This document shows, piece by piece, positions 1 through 11,201 of a stretch of 64,000 nucleotides of DNA. The stretch is from contig JAKSZP010005671.1 in assembly GCA_022478985.1 (NCBI GenBank), positions 18,537 to 82,536 on the forward strand, given 5' to 3'. How positions within the stretch are numbered: position 1 is the first letter of the stretch; every line of letters begins with the position of its first letter. The position numbers were made by a program, and so were the translations under genes. The stretch comes from Massospora cicadina. Its lineage: Eukaryota > Entomophthoromycota > Entomophthoromycetes > Entomophthorales > Entomophthoraceae. The notes beneath the pieces were generated by a model, which made no database searches, had not been told where the DNA came from, and worked only from the letters and a program-made list of their open reading frames with translations.

Positions 1-578
1 TGTATTATCAACCAAGTGCACGTGAAGTACCTCTGAGCATACAAGAAATAGGAGCTTATCATCCAGTCAGGGGGGGTAATGTCAAGAAATTGATATGAGT
101 GGATGATGAGCCATATATCTGGAAGATCTTAATTTATGAGTCAATGTGAGCATTGAGATGAAGCGGAATTTTATGTTGATGTGAGGCAAATTGATCAAAG
201 TATTCATAGTTCAGTGAATTGAGGGAATTTCACTGAAGCTTTGATGAAAGAACAAAACAACTAAAATTGGTAGAAAATAGAGATTTACTAAGTGGAAGGG
301 TTGAAACTGATTAGTAATACAAAGGATAAGAGTTGAGCATGGGAAGGAAGAAGGAGGTCTTTTGCAAAGTAAGAAGAGTAGGGAAGGGATAACAGAAGTA
401 GCCGTTAGTTTATATATTAAATAAATTGGTATTGTCAGAACAATAGCTCCTTATTTGGAACTTTATTAATTTTACTTATTGAGGATCAGCGATTGTCATA
501 TTGCTCATCTTTTGCTCTGTGGGTTTTAACCTGTGTAGCCAGCTTGGTGGAATCATAAAGAACAACCATAAGTTAACA
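1..578 (+). mobile_element. E0: 3' end of a Ty3/gypsy element (E family), cut by the window edge
   Basis: Bases 1-79 align with the last coding segment of element E (24830-24909): both hold the end of the integrase C-terminal region followed by a G-rich polypurine run and an LTR beginning TGTC. The LTR is 80-578. Element D's RNase H frame starts immediately at 579, so E0 is inserted in D. The rest of E0 and any left TSD copy lie outside the window; the right TSD copy would be GGCTG at 579-583. The frame in 1-79 contains stop codons. Confidence 0.8.
80..578 (+). repeat. 3' LTR of E0
   Basis: It starts TGTCAAGAAATTGATATGAG and ends ...AGTTAACA. It aligns along its length with the two LTRs of element E (18922-19473 and 24910-25464), sharing the block on AAGCGGAAT/GAATGGTGAG, a TATATATT box near 405-416 and the terminal ...TTAACA. 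It is about 50 bp shorter than E's LTRs. Confidence 0.8.
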
Positions 579-797
579 GGCTGGAACACCTATAGCCTGT
601 TTTTCCTTCATGTTTGCCTTGTCTGAACAAGCCTGGGTCTTTTACAATAAGGAGTTGGCCGCCAATGTATGAGGTCTGACCCAATGGTGGTACCTTCTGT
701 AAGGTACTCAGCATGAGGTAACGTGCGGATGGATCACCAAGCCCACTTGTACATTTGTAAGCCTCAGAAGCTGGTGCACTGTCAAGCGTGGAAGTAT
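579..797 (+). pseudogene. D pol fragment: RNase H domain
   Basis: One frame reads ...TPIACFSFMFALSEQAWVFYN then KELAANV, the typical gypsy RNase H segment (HP-A-FSRK-F...SE..W..Y-KELAAV). It continues past a stop to TQHEV and, in another frame, to DHQAHLYICKPQKLVHCQAW, the DHK..LYYR.PQ.L..CQ.R segment. The matching region in G is 31360-31580. The frame is broken by stops and one shift, and is cut at 797 by element A; it resumes at 6770. Confidence 0.8.
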
Positions 798-1656
798 TGT
801 CATGGTTAGAAAATGACATCTTGTTTGGGACAAACCTCAAAGACAAAGCAGCATATCAGGAGGCCAAGAAGGTGAAGCTAGCAGGCCTCCCTGACCTCAA
901 GAATACCATAGATCAACGCTGGGTTAAGATGAAGTATGCCCAGGTTGGTCCTATGGATGCAAGAGAAGTTTAGCCCTGTATAAGAGCAAGTGCATTGACA
1001 CAAACTAGCTTTTTTACAAATAAAAATGGTTCACTTCAGTTTTTATATGAATAAAGTCTTGAAACCCATTCATTATACACTTTCTAGCTTAGGTCAGCCG
1101 CTTTTACAATCAATCACCTGAGTCAGCCAATTACCAAATACAGAATCTTGCCTGATGGAAGTATGCGCCTATTGGTGCGCCTTGGCTTAGACCTGCTTCA
1201 CTCAGTTTAATTGTTTGCCAGAATTCCCTTAAATTTCTCATGTTGAGACTAATCTCCGCTGTAGGTCAATTTCTCCTAATAATAAAACCCTTCGCTAAAT
1301 ACACTATTTTCTATATTTATGTATTATAATCTATCCTGTGCGTGGACCTCTTTGTGGAGGTCTCACATAACATTAACCATTTAATTATCACTACCACCAA
1401 TCTATCTGCTCATGCACCGTTGGGTCACCTAGGCTCCCTCCAACCTAGGGAACCTATAACCTTCCACTCTGAGCCCCGTGGGCTTACATTCTGGTTTTTC
1501 TTATCACGCTAGCCATATTTGTTCTATGTTATTATAGCCCAAGCACTTTCTGCTGGGCCATAGTAACTTTATATCTGTGACTAGTTTCCTGGCGTCAGCC
1601 CTGTGCACCGTGCCCTCCACACTGGGAACAGGAGAGTTATAGACACTCTCATTACA
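798..1656 (+). repeat. 5' LTR of A
   Basis: 859 bp, TGTCATGGTTAGAAAATGAC ... CTCATTACA. It aligns with 5903-6769 over the full length; differences are scattered and include many transitions. The first 150 bases prolong the pol frame of the 3' copy by about 25 codons. Confidence 0.92.
979..984 (+). promoter_or_regulatory. TATA box candidate in A's LTR
   Basis: TATAAG in the context CCCTGTATAAGAGCA, conserved in both LTRs (also at 6084-6089). Its place, about 180 bp into the LTR, suits a U3 promoter. Function is inferred from position and conservation only. Confidence 0.4.
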
Positions 1657-2480
1657 TTAGTTGACCAACCACTTTGTCTTATGTGCATGAACTTTTCTGT
1701 GTGGGACTTTCACAAAGCATAAACAGTGTGCGCCAGCTGTGTGCTTTGTCTGTGGTCAGCTGCACCACTGTTTCCTCTTTTTCCCGAGGTTTGGAGCATC
1801 TCAGCGTTATTTTGGCTGCCTCCAACTGGAAAGTACCCACCCTTCTTGCTTATAACCAGTGTATATGGACGCTTTGTGGTCCAGAAATCATGTTTCACAG
1901 ACTTTCTTTATGATATTCATAAAATAAATTTAAGTAAATTGGGTTTACTTCGGCAGAACGTTCAGAAAATGCTGTCAGAATCTTCAAAGATGAGCCTGGG
2001 GGGTGATGGCCTTGGATAACGTCGGCCAATATGTTGCTGTAATGGGAATAGGGTCATTCGCGTCTATAAATGCGTTTTATAATGAAAAAACCATATATAC
2101 CTCTGAACCATATATACTCTCTTATGGCTCAGATATGGAACCCTACTCCTGTTTATCAAATTACCCCAGAGGGCTCCCGCTTGACCTCTTCCATGATCCG
2201 AAGCACTATGGATGTTGAAAAGGAACTGCGTTTGCAACATGAAAATGTTTATGCCACTGCTGAAGATATGGTGGGATATGTGACCTCAGTAGTAAGAGTG
2301 GCCAAATATTCCTCTCCATTTTATGACTCAAAAACATACCAGGGAGACATGTTGATGCCAGATGAAGAGTTTTGTGGTGAAGTGCTGGCGTTTTCTTCTT
2401 TATATAGACTATTCAGGTTATTTTCTACTGACTGCTACCCTTTCATCCCCTTTAGGGAAAACAAGTACCACTATTCTGGT
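1657..2480 (+). pseudogene. A gag region, badly decayed
   Basis: Follows the 5' LTR directly. The longest readable piece, 2070-2486, contains a hydrophilic segment with DVEKELRLQ and AEDMVGYV. No CCHC zinc knuckle could be seen. It is called gag only from its place between LTR and protease. Several frames are needed to cross it. Confidence 0.5.
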
Positions 2481-5400
2481 GGATAATGGCGCCTCTGAAA
2501 TTTTATGGACCAAACCCTAGCCGACTATCTTGAGCTGAGTTACGTTCCAAGTGGTATGGTTAGAGGAGGGGCGTCTCAAGGTATTCCCACGCTGAAGATC
2601 ATGGGGTTAGTGGACTATCAAATTGGAAACTATCATTTGTCTGACCACTCCCAAGCTATCAAAAACCCCTTGTACTCCATCATTTTGGGTGTATAGTGGT
2701 GGAGAAAGTTTGACGTAGAACTAACTTGAAAGAAAATACCATATCCTTAACTTTGAAGAATGGTCATGAATTAGTTGTTCCTTTGGATGAAGACAACTTT
2801 CAGGGTGATTTGCCCACTGGCCCAATATTTAAACTCTCAGTCTTGCCCCTATGCTGAAGCCCTCTGTGGAGGTTCCCCTACCTTCCTGTTTGGAGGAGTT
2901 GGAAATTTTTGGTTGACACAGCTTTGGCTAAAATACTATCTGAACATTACAAGTTCAATTGTGTGTTCAAGATCACTGTAGATCCGGTGAATATATCTTT
3001 CCCTATTTACCCATTGACTGTCTGGGAGGAAGAGGCTTTAGAAGTGTGGGTTAAGGAGCAATTAGCCAAAGGCGCGATTTTTCAGCGTACCTCCCCTATA
3101 TGCTCCCCACTTTTCTTTGTGGAGAAGGCCAATGGAACTTTATGGCTTTGTGTAGATTATGAGAACCTAAGCAATGTTACTGTACCAGACCTCCATCTCA
3201 TCCCTTTGGATTCTCAGATTGCACGCTATGTAGAGAAGGCTAAAATCTTCTACAGACTGGATTACCCTCAATGCGTCCAATCAGATCCAGATTAAGAAGG
3301 GACAGGAGTGGTTAACTGCATTATGTACTAGAAAAGGGATTTCCAGTTTTGGGTCATGCCCTTTGGGCTTAAATATGCCCCTGTTAACTTTCAATTCCGC
3401 ATTGATGCAGCGTTTGGGGATTGCTGGGGGTATGCGTGGTTGCTTAAATGAATAATACTTTGGTATTTTAACCTAACAATGAGTCTATGCAGTGCACCTT
3501 TGGCTGGTGGTGGAGCGTTTGAGGGCAGCTGACCTTACATTAAAAATAAGTAAATGTAAATTCTTCAAGTCCCAGGTCACTTTTCTTGGTAACGTCATGT
3601 TTGGTCAAGGACATATGATAACTCCAGACAAGGAGAAGGCGATTCATGAGTGTCCCACCCCCACATCGGTAAAAGAATTGATAAATTTTTTGAGGAAGTG
3701 TACGTTTCTCAAGAAGTTCACGCCAAACCTTTCTGAGGTGGCAGCGCCCTTGTATAGGTCTAGTGGCGCAAAAGTGCTTCAGTGGTCCTCCGTTTTAAAG
3801 GATGCTTTCCAAGCAGTGAAGTTCACCCTGTTATCCACGTCCATCCTTCGCCATGTTGACCCTGAAAAGGAGTTCATTGTGTCTACTGATGCTTCCAACT
3901 TTGCCATGGCGGCTGCCTTGTTACAAGTGGGCGAAGATGGGACTGAGCATCCAGTGGGATATTTTTCTAGAAAATGTCTTTGACTGAGTTATATTACGCC
4001 TTTTATGATAAAGCGTTACTAGAAGTGGTGGAGGCGCTGACTTATAGGCGTAACCACTTTTATGGCTTCCAAATCTTTCCGTGTATGTACAGATCACTGT
4101 GCCTACTTTACTATTGCGCTCCTCATGTCCTAACTCCATGGAAGGCCCGTTGGCATGAGACCCTTTCCCAGTTTGCATATTCCAATGAATTTACCAATGT
4201 CAAGGAAAATGGGTTGGCGGATACTTTGAGCTGCAATCCTGCATTAGCTCCTGATCCAAAGGGGTAGAGGTTTATAACACCCAGTTGATGATTCCGCCGG
4301 GTAATATTGTGTCATAACTTCCTCTTCCACAGCCAACAGGCCAGCGCTTGCACCTCTGGAGAATGCAGAGGAATACAGTATGTTTAAAAAGGTTGTCCTT
4401 TATCAGCCGTTATCAACTATATATACCATGGTACTTGCTAAGCGCGCGTTGACTCAAGAGGATTTAACCAGGGTCATCATGTAAAGGATGAGATGATGTG
4501 GTTTCAGAGGCGCCTATGGGTTCCTTCTGGACCACTTCGCCTGGAAACCATTCGGGGCCATCATGACAGAATAACCATTGGTCATCCTGGGAAAGCAAAG
4601 ACCTTGGAGTTAATTTGACGCACCTACAATTGGAAAGGCTTACCTGCTCAAGTGGGACGGTATTGTAAAAAGTGCCTGATCTGCAATCAAATGAAATCAA
4701 ATAATCAACCTTTAGCGGGTTTGTGGTACCAGTGTAAAAAGCTGTAGGGCCCTGGACTTCCCTATTAGTGGAATTCATTGTGTAATTAACTATTTCTGAT
4801 GGTTATGATGCTATCATGGTGGTGGTGAACCATTTTACAAAGTTCGCCCACTTTATCCCTTCTATATCACAGTCAGTGTGGCTGAGATGTCTAAGCTTTT
4901 TGTTACTCATGTTTTTTTTCTTCATGGGGTCCCTCAAGTAATTATTAATGATTGGGACCCCAGTTTACCTCCATCTTTTGGGAAAGAGTTGTGTAAGACT
5001 CTTCATATACGCCCCTGCCGTTCAACTGCCTATCACCCTCAATCAGATGGGTAGACTGAACAAATGAAATAGTGCCTCAAACAGTTCTTGTGGTGTTACA
5101 CTACCACGGATTATTCAGATGGGGTTTCTCACCTTCCTATGGCCCAGTTTAGCTACAACAATACTTTGCATTCTTTGATCAGTTATTATACATTTTTCAC
5201 CAACCATGGGTTTAGCCCCAACTTTAACATGGAACCCAGCTATGGATCTAAAGCTGAAGCGGTGGTGGACTTTGCCAAGGCTATCAAGAAAGTACACCAG
5301 GGTGTTTCCACAAGGTTAGAGGCGGCAATGCAAGTGTATAAAGAGAATGCTGATGGTAAGCGCCGAGTGGGTACATCATACAAAGAAGGGGACTCGTCAT

Positions 5401-5902
5401 GCTAGATGCTCATAACATCCCTATCAAGCAACCATGCAAAAAGCTAGGGCCAAAGATTTTGCCCTAACTGCGTGGTTAGAAAGGTGGGCCACGCCTCATA
5501 CCAGTTGGATCTTCCCTATTCATTTTGGATATTTTCAGTCTTTCTTGAGAGCAGATTGACATTGTTTGAAGGCCCCCACCATTGACTTGTGTTTCTTATC
5601 TCGTGAATAGGGTGCCAGAGTGGAAGGTGGAGGAAATAGTAGCCTCCCAAAGAGTGAAAAGAAGACTGGATTACCTGGTATCTTGGAAGGGATTCGATGC
5701 AGCAGAAAACAGCTGGGTACCAGCGCGTGATTGTGCACATGCCCAATACCTGATTGTTGCTTTCCACAAGAGTTTTCCGCAGGACGCCAGATCTCAGTCA
5801 AATCAAGCTGTTTCTGCCATAAAGTTGGCCCCATCCCACAAGAACCTTTTCCCTGGTGCAAGCCCCTGGAGGGGGTTGAGCCCCAAAAGGAGGAGAGGGT
5901 AA
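2481..5902 (+). pseudogene. A pol: protease, RT, RNase H, integrase, chromodomain
   Basis: Domains occur in canonical order. A protease-like ILVDNGASE (normally D[ST]GA) is near 2478-2500. RT spans about 2990-3480: ICSPLFFVEK, LCVDYENLS and VMPFGLKYAP are recognisable, but the catalytic box at 3445-3456 reads stop-M-N-N instead of Y-M-D-D. RNase H is 3830-4240 (STDASNFA). Integrase is about 4460-5400 (RPCRSTAYHPQSDG, LPMAQFSYNN). A chromodomain is at about 5590-5770 (KVEEIVASQRVKRR, DYLVSWKGFDAAENSWVPAR), which in chromoviruses guides integration to marked chromatin. At least six frame changes; inactive. Confidence 0.88.
5884..5902 (+). promoter_or_regulatory. Polypurine tract of A
   Basis: CAAAAGGAGGAGAGGGTAA ends exactly at the 3' LTR. 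It is the expected primer site for plus-strand DNA synthesis. Confidence 0.75.
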
Positions 5903-6769
5903 TGTCATGGTTAGAAAATGACATTATAATTGGGGCCAACGTCAAAGACAAAGCAGCATATTAGGAGTCCAAGAAGGTGAAGCTAGCAGGCCTCCCTGAC
6001 CTCAAGCATACCATAGATCAACGCTGGGTTAAAATGAAGTATGTCCAGGTTGGTCCTATGGGTGCAAGAGAAGTTTGGCCCTGTATAAGAGCAGGTACAT
6101 TAAAATGAACTAGCTTTGAAATAAATACAAACCTTTTTCTTTTGTTTTTGGGTAAACGGGGTCTTGAAACCCATTCAGTTTTCGCAATTTCCAGCTTGAG
6201 TCAGCCACTTTTACAAACAATCACCTGAGTTTGATTGATTACCAAATACAGCATCTTGCCTGATGGAAGTGTGCGCCTATTGTTGTGCCTCAGCTTAGAC
6301 CTTCTTCCCTCAGTCTAATTGTTTGCCAGAATTTTCTTAAATTTTTCATGTTGAGATCAATCTCCCCTGCTGGTCAACTTCTCCCTTATAATAAAACCCT
6401 TTGCTAAATACAATATTTTCTATATTTATGCTATTATGGTCTATCCTGTGCATTGACCTCTTTGTGGAGGTCTCGTGTAATGTTAACCATTTAATTATCT
6501 TTACCATCAATCTATCCGCTCATGCACCATTGGGTCACTCAGGTTCCCTCAAACCTAGGGAAACTATACCCTTCCACCCTGAGCCCCGTGAGCTTACATT
6601 CTAGTTATTTTTTATCATGGTAGCCATATTCGCTTTATGCTATTATAGCTTAAGCACGTTCTGCTGGGACATAGTAGCTTTAATATTTGCGACTAGTTTC
6701 CTGGCATCGGCCCTGTGCACTGTGCACCTTCACTCTGGGAACAGGAGAGTTATAGACACTCTCCTTACA
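5903..6769 (+). repeat. 3' LTR of A
   Basis: 867 bp, TGTCATGGTTAGAAAATGAC ... CTCCTTACA; pairs with 798-1656. Confidence 0.92.
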
Positions 6770-8245
6770 CATATTGTGACCTTTGTAGCTTCAATTTCAA
6801 GTATAAATTTGTTAAAGCAACGTTGATTGTGATTCCCAACTTTCTGAGTCACAATTTAGCGCTGTGTCCAGTGGAGGCGGATGATCAAGAACTAATCATG
6901 GTTATCCCACCAGCCCAAATCTTAGCTATTGCTCCTCTCACAAACTTTGGTGGAAGATTTGGGTCTGGACGTGCCCCTAGTTTTGAGGGTTTTAGCAGCC
7001 CATATGGCTTGTGCAGAGGGTATAGAGATACTAGATCAGTTAACACTTTATACGCACAAGTGGTCCCTTAATTCCTTGATGGTGTGGCACATTTTTTCAT
7101 CTCGCACCTGTGGGTGCCGCACCTTCTCCATAAAAATTTTCCAGATGCACTGACCCCCCTGCAGTGGGGCACCCAGGCAATATAAGTGTCTTGATTTATT
7201 TAATTGATGTATAACTGGCCAGGCCTGTCCATGGAGATTCCAGTATGGATTGCAAATTGCATGACATGCACATGGGACAATTCAGGCCAGTCAGGAAAAC
7301 GTATTCCTCCACCCCTGCAGCAGGCGGAGGGTCTGTGGACTTCAGTGTCTGTCAACTTCATTGTTGATCTTGCCAGCTTCAATGAGTTTACCATCGTAAT
7401 TGTGATAGTGGATCATTCCACCAAGTTCTCCCTTTTCATCACCTATTTTTTCTGCCATCACTCCTGAGGAGACAGCCAAGCTCTTCATGCGCCATGTATT
7501 CTCAATGTTTGGGTTGCCACAAGAGACTGTAAGAAACTATGGGCCCAAGTTTATGGCGCATTTTGGAATAAACTCCTTGAGATTCCAAAGAAACTAATGC
7601 CATGTTGTTCAACAGCATACCATCCCCAATAAAATGGCCAAATGGAGTGGTTAAATCAAGTTCTTGAGTAGTACCTATAAGGATATGCTGCAGCTGCTTA
7701 GGACACCTGGAAAGGCGATCTTCCACTTGCCATTTGCATATAGCAATGGAACTCATGCGTCAACAAGTTTCTCGCTCTATGAGGCAATACTGGGGTATAA
7801 TCCCTCATTCTCAGTGGGGCTGTGTCTTTGTCCTGTGGTATCAGCCACGGCTGACCATGCTCAACATATTCGCAGCAACAAGTCTCTGGTTTGGGAACAC
7901 CTAACCAAGGCTATCAGCGACTATAAGTGTTTTTCAGACCAAAAACGCTTCTAGAGTATGATATTATGGGGGGTTTGCACGTCATGCGAATATGCGCCAC
8001 TTGCATATGCAGTTGCCTTCCCACAAATTCTTAATTAGACAATATGGGCCTCATCTGGTGGAGGCAGACCTGGGCTACGGGGCGTTTCATCTGAAGCTTT
8101 TAACACTCTGGAAGCAACACCCCATGTTCCACGTGTCACAGTTTTTCCCATTTAAGGGGCAATTACATTAGAACCTGAGCCAATTGTGATCAAGGGTTGG
8201 AGGCAGCTGAGGTTGACACCATATTGGCTTTCCAGTGGTCGCGCT
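6770..8245 (+). pseudogene. D pol fragment: end of RNase H, integrase, start of chromodomain
   Basis: It resumes the frame interrupted by A: YKFVKATLIVIPNFLSHNLA (normally KYKFVKGTLNVIPDALSR). Integrase follows at about 7080-7950, with PPLQQAEGLWTSVSVNFIVD, IVDHSTKFSLFI and STAYHPQ-NGQM; the same stretch in G is 32130-32560. A C-terminal integrase segment (HLVEADLGYGAFHLKLL) is near 8050-8110. The chromodomain starts with EVDTILAFQW and stops at 8245, where B begins. Many stops (for example at NGQ, E-YL-GY) and frameshifts. Confidence 0.8.
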
Positions 8246-8573
8246 TGTCAGACAATTGCCTACTTGACTTTGTGAAAAGAATCTCTTGGGCGAAAATTGT
8301 CCCAAATTTTATAATATACCATCAGACAATTACAAGTCCATTATAGTGATAATAACATTTCAGAAGGAAATAAATAAAAATTACGGCCAAGAGACCCTGA
8401 TTAATTCTCAGTTGCTTCTTTTTCAAATTGGGGTAAAATTTTTATTAAAAAAACTTGGGCAAATAGCATGAGTTCAGGCAGTCAGATTTCACTGACCAGG
8501 TGGCGGAATCAGGGGAGTACATCCAAGGTTCCTTCCCATTCCATTAATAGTTTAGTAAAACCATTTACATGGA

Positions 8574-8691
<118 letters not shown>

Positions 8692-8942
8692 CACCCCTTA
8701 TATAGCCTCAGAGGGTGTTTTACCAGGTGTAAAATTTTTTTCCTCATAGTGATTGGATCAGATTTAATAAATCCTTACCTAATGGACCGATCCTACCTGC
8801 AACTGACCTTCCATTGCCATTCTGTCTACATGATGTGAGTCTTAAGAGCTTTAATAGGACAAAACTAAGTTTCATAACTTTTCTATTCCTAGCCTAATAT
8901 TTTCATTGATTTTCCTTTGAACCTCAATATAGTTTAAATACT

Positions 8943-10852
8943 TTTTAATTAACTAAGGTAAGCCAAACATGGGACAGATGTTACCAAAGCTCAAAAACCT
9001 AACAAATAAATTCTCACCAATTAAAATGAATGAACCGCCCAAAATGAGCGGACAATACACAAAACTTGAACACAACCAACCAGGTGGAACAGCGGAAACT
9101 GTTTATCTCATCATGGTGGAAGGGGAGGGGGATCAGGGGGTACATCCTTGGCCTCTACCCCACCCTAAAGCAGGGCACAGGCTATGGTGGAGAGCAGGGG
9201 TGTTGGGGCATCAGTGGGATGTGGAGATAAATTTCCAATGATCAGGGTGGTAGGAGGAAGGCTGTTGTATATAAGAGTTCTGACGTAACTGGACAAAGCT
9301 GCTTCAGCTTTTATGCGTGTATCGGATAGCTTTACAAATGTGACAATATTGGTGCAGGTAATCTTTGATTTAGGATTCTGTGCTACTACTGCCATGTACT
9401 TGATGGCGTCATTGGCGGCTTTGTGAGCTTCAGTCAACATATTTTTTAAGCTTATTAGCGGTGGAGGAATAATGGGAGAAGTGATTCCTCCTGCAAGCAT
9501 CACCACTGATTTGGCAGCAGCTTTGCGGAGAGGAAAACAATATGGCTTAGTCGTTGCTTCAACTGCCAGCTGGTGGTCGCTGAGGAACATTTCAGCATTT
9601 TGCAGAGGGGTGTATAAACGAGGGGGTATCTCACAGTCATGGGAAATAATTACAAACCGCTCAATTTTGTATAGTGCAGTCTTCAATTATATTCCCAGAC
9701 TCATCAATTTCAGCCAATAGATCCCAAGAATTTTGTTTGAATTGAATTGGTGAATTGGCATATTACTGAGGTTTGGTTGGTTTTTTGGAGGATGCATGGG
9801 ATCAGACTGGGGTCCAATCCTATGCTTGATTGGATGGAGCACCTGCGGCACTGGGGCAAATGAGGCTGATTGGTGTCTGTTGGCACATCTGCAACAACAG
9901 GCTTAGGGGAGGGGGAGGTAGGATTGTACCCCATACCAAAGCTGGCGTGGGGTAGGCGGAATATTGGAAGCTGGCAGATGAAAAATAGAGCCATCGAAAG
10001 CAGCTAAGGATGGGCACTTATGTTTTAATGGCTCAACTTGAAACAGAATGGATAGATCATCTGTACACCTTTGATGTGGGCCCAGAATGGATGGTCAGGG
10101 GCAGAGAGGATGATGGCATGAGGGGGGATCGAATAGGTAGTTTTATTTTATTCAGGGCTGATTGTGGCATATGCCTGAGGCCCAGCAAGGCGTGTGGCCC
10201 CATTTGGGACCACAAATTGCAGGATGGGGTTGGAGAGATAGGCTGCCCAACTTTTCACCAGCTCCTGGTAGAGCACCACAGGGAGAAGGTAGGTGAGCAA
10301 ATCAGCAAACTGAACTTCCAAAGTGGTATCCTCTGGGAGCCAGGTCCAAATTTTGGGGAGAGGGGTACCATGGAAAACTAGGGGCACAGTTGCCACAGTG
10401 GCGACATCAGCTTCACAGATGAAGATGAGATCAAAATACCCCTTACAGGGGTGGAATTCAATAAAACTGGTGGGAAGCATCACCACCTGAGCCATTTTGA
10501 TAATGGCTTGGTCGTGGTAAGGAAAAAGTTTCCCATAGTCAACCTGAAGGCTGAAATGCATGTTGCTCCGGGGAGCACCAGGGGGCAGAGGGGCACCACT
10601 TGGGTACAAGTGAGGTGGGCGTCGAGATCCTTGGGAGGAATGAATCATCCAGGGGTTTTGTATGACTGGGAAAGTCAGTTTGAGCGCGTTATCCTTTCAG
10701 ACATAAAATGGTGGGGGAGTTTCGCCGTTGCCCCACACCAGGTCAGCCAGGGGGAATCTGAGGACATCAGAATGAAACTATGATGGGTGATTGAGAATTA
10801 CTTTTTCTTACATATAATTTCCTTGAAAAATTATGCCAAGCGGAAAGAGAGG
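8943..10852 (-). mobile_element. N1: ORF1-only, LINE-like non-autonomous retroelement
   Basis: A 1910-bp insertion flanked by a perfect 15-bp TSD, TATAGTTTAAATACT (8928-8942 and 10853-10867). The empty site is visible in B's other LTR near 18360-18376. It has no LTR. Read on the minus strand it holds one gag-like frame and ends CTGTCCCATGTTTGGCTTAC ... TTAATTAAAAA, an A-rich end like that of the LINEs here. No endonuclease or RT is present. A second, 5'-shortened copy is N2. TSD length and A-rich 3' end indicate target-primed reverse transcription. Confidence 0.8.
9100..10648 (-). pseudogene. N1 gag-like/ORF1-like protein
   Basis: The frame starts at the ATG at 10648 and runs about 165 codons to 10148. 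It continues, broken, through 9994-9710 and 9686-9165, about 510 codons in all. The N-terminal part holds a folded-looking segment (WTWLPEDTTLEVQFADLLTY and NPILQFVVPNGATRL). The middle has the remains of a zinc knuckle (clearer in N2) and a Pro/Gln-rich stretch. The C-terminal 170 residues look helical (AEAALSSYVRTLI). I recognise no named family; the order (RNA-binding-like segment, knuckle, low-complexity, helices) resembles a LINE ORF1 or gag. Not clearly homologous to the ORF1 of LINE1-3. Confidence 0.6.
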
Positions 10853-10982
10853 TATAGTTTAAATACTAAGTGGCCAGATATTGAGAGGTTTCGCTTTTCT
10901 TACTTTTTGCAGCCACTAATAAAAATATATACATACAAGCTTTTAATTACTAGTGTTTCATTATCTTTAATATAAGAAAACA

Positions 10983-11117
10983 AAGGGTGGTTAGCTGAGC
11001 GGGTAAAACTGCTTCCACCCCTAGTGCAGGTTTTGAGTTCAAAACCTGTACTGGCTAGAAAAATTCTCGGTGTAGTATATTTGTCCCAAGGTCGACCCAC
11101 CTCAGATAATTAGATAA
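10983..11117 (+). mobile_element. tRNA-derived SINE with a LINE-like 3' tail
   Basis: 135 bp between perfect 9-bp TSDs AAGAAAACA (10974-10982 and 11118-11126); the other LTR of B shows the empty site (TTAAGAAAAATGTTTG near 18480). The head has a pol III A box, TTAGCTGAGCGGG (10991-11003), and B box, GAGTTCAAAACC (11035-11046), 31 bp apart as in a tRNA. The tail, TTTGTCCCAAGGTCGACCCA and onward to GATAAAA (11080-11117), matches the 3' end of LINE3 (TCTGTCCCCTGGTCAGCCAT..., 55986-56023). Confidence 0.85.
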
Positions 11118-11186
11118 AAGAAAACATTTGTGGAATCCAGTGGACATTGGCATTACCAAGCAACAATTAGCTGGATTCCCACAAAT

Positions 11187-11201
11187 TGGTGCTTACTACA
11201 G
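11187..11201 (+). promoter_or_regulatory. Primer-binding site candidate of B
   Basis: TGGTGCTTACTACAG, three bases after the LTR. Nearly the same 15-mer follows the 5' LTR of E (TGGTGCTCACTACAG) and a relative follows that of F (TGGTTCTCACTAAAG). It would pair with a tRNA ending CTGTAGTGAGCACCA. The tRNA is not identified. Confidence 0.55.

Larger units (their letters stand above)
798..6769 (+). mobile_element. A: Ty3/gypsy chromovirus with both LTRs
   Basis: Two direct LTRs (798-1656 and 5903-6769, both TG...CA) flank 4.25 kb of degraded gag-pol with a C-terminal chromodomain. A polypurine tract abuts the 3' LTR. The flanks AGTAT (793-797) and CATAT (6770-6774) look like a decayed 5-bp TSD; comparison with G shows that a single -GTAT- stood here before insertion. 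The element interrupts D's RNase H. It is about 6.0 kb, a normal size for a fungal chromovirus, and contains no secondary insertion. Confidence 0.9.

Noticed and set aside
9165..9686. A 173-codon minus-strand host gene
   Set aside because: It lies between the perfect TSDs of N1 and has a decayed counterpart in N2, so it is the C-terminal part of the N1 protein.
10983..11060. A functional tRNA gene
   Set aside because: A and B boxes are present, but the segment is flanked by a TSD, has a LINE-like tail and lacks clear acceptor-stem pairing; it is the head of a SINE.
8943..11183. Treating 8246-11183 as a genuine 2.9-kb LTR
   Set aside because: Comparison with 16044-18548 and the TSDs shows two separate insertions; the real LTR is below 0.9 kb.
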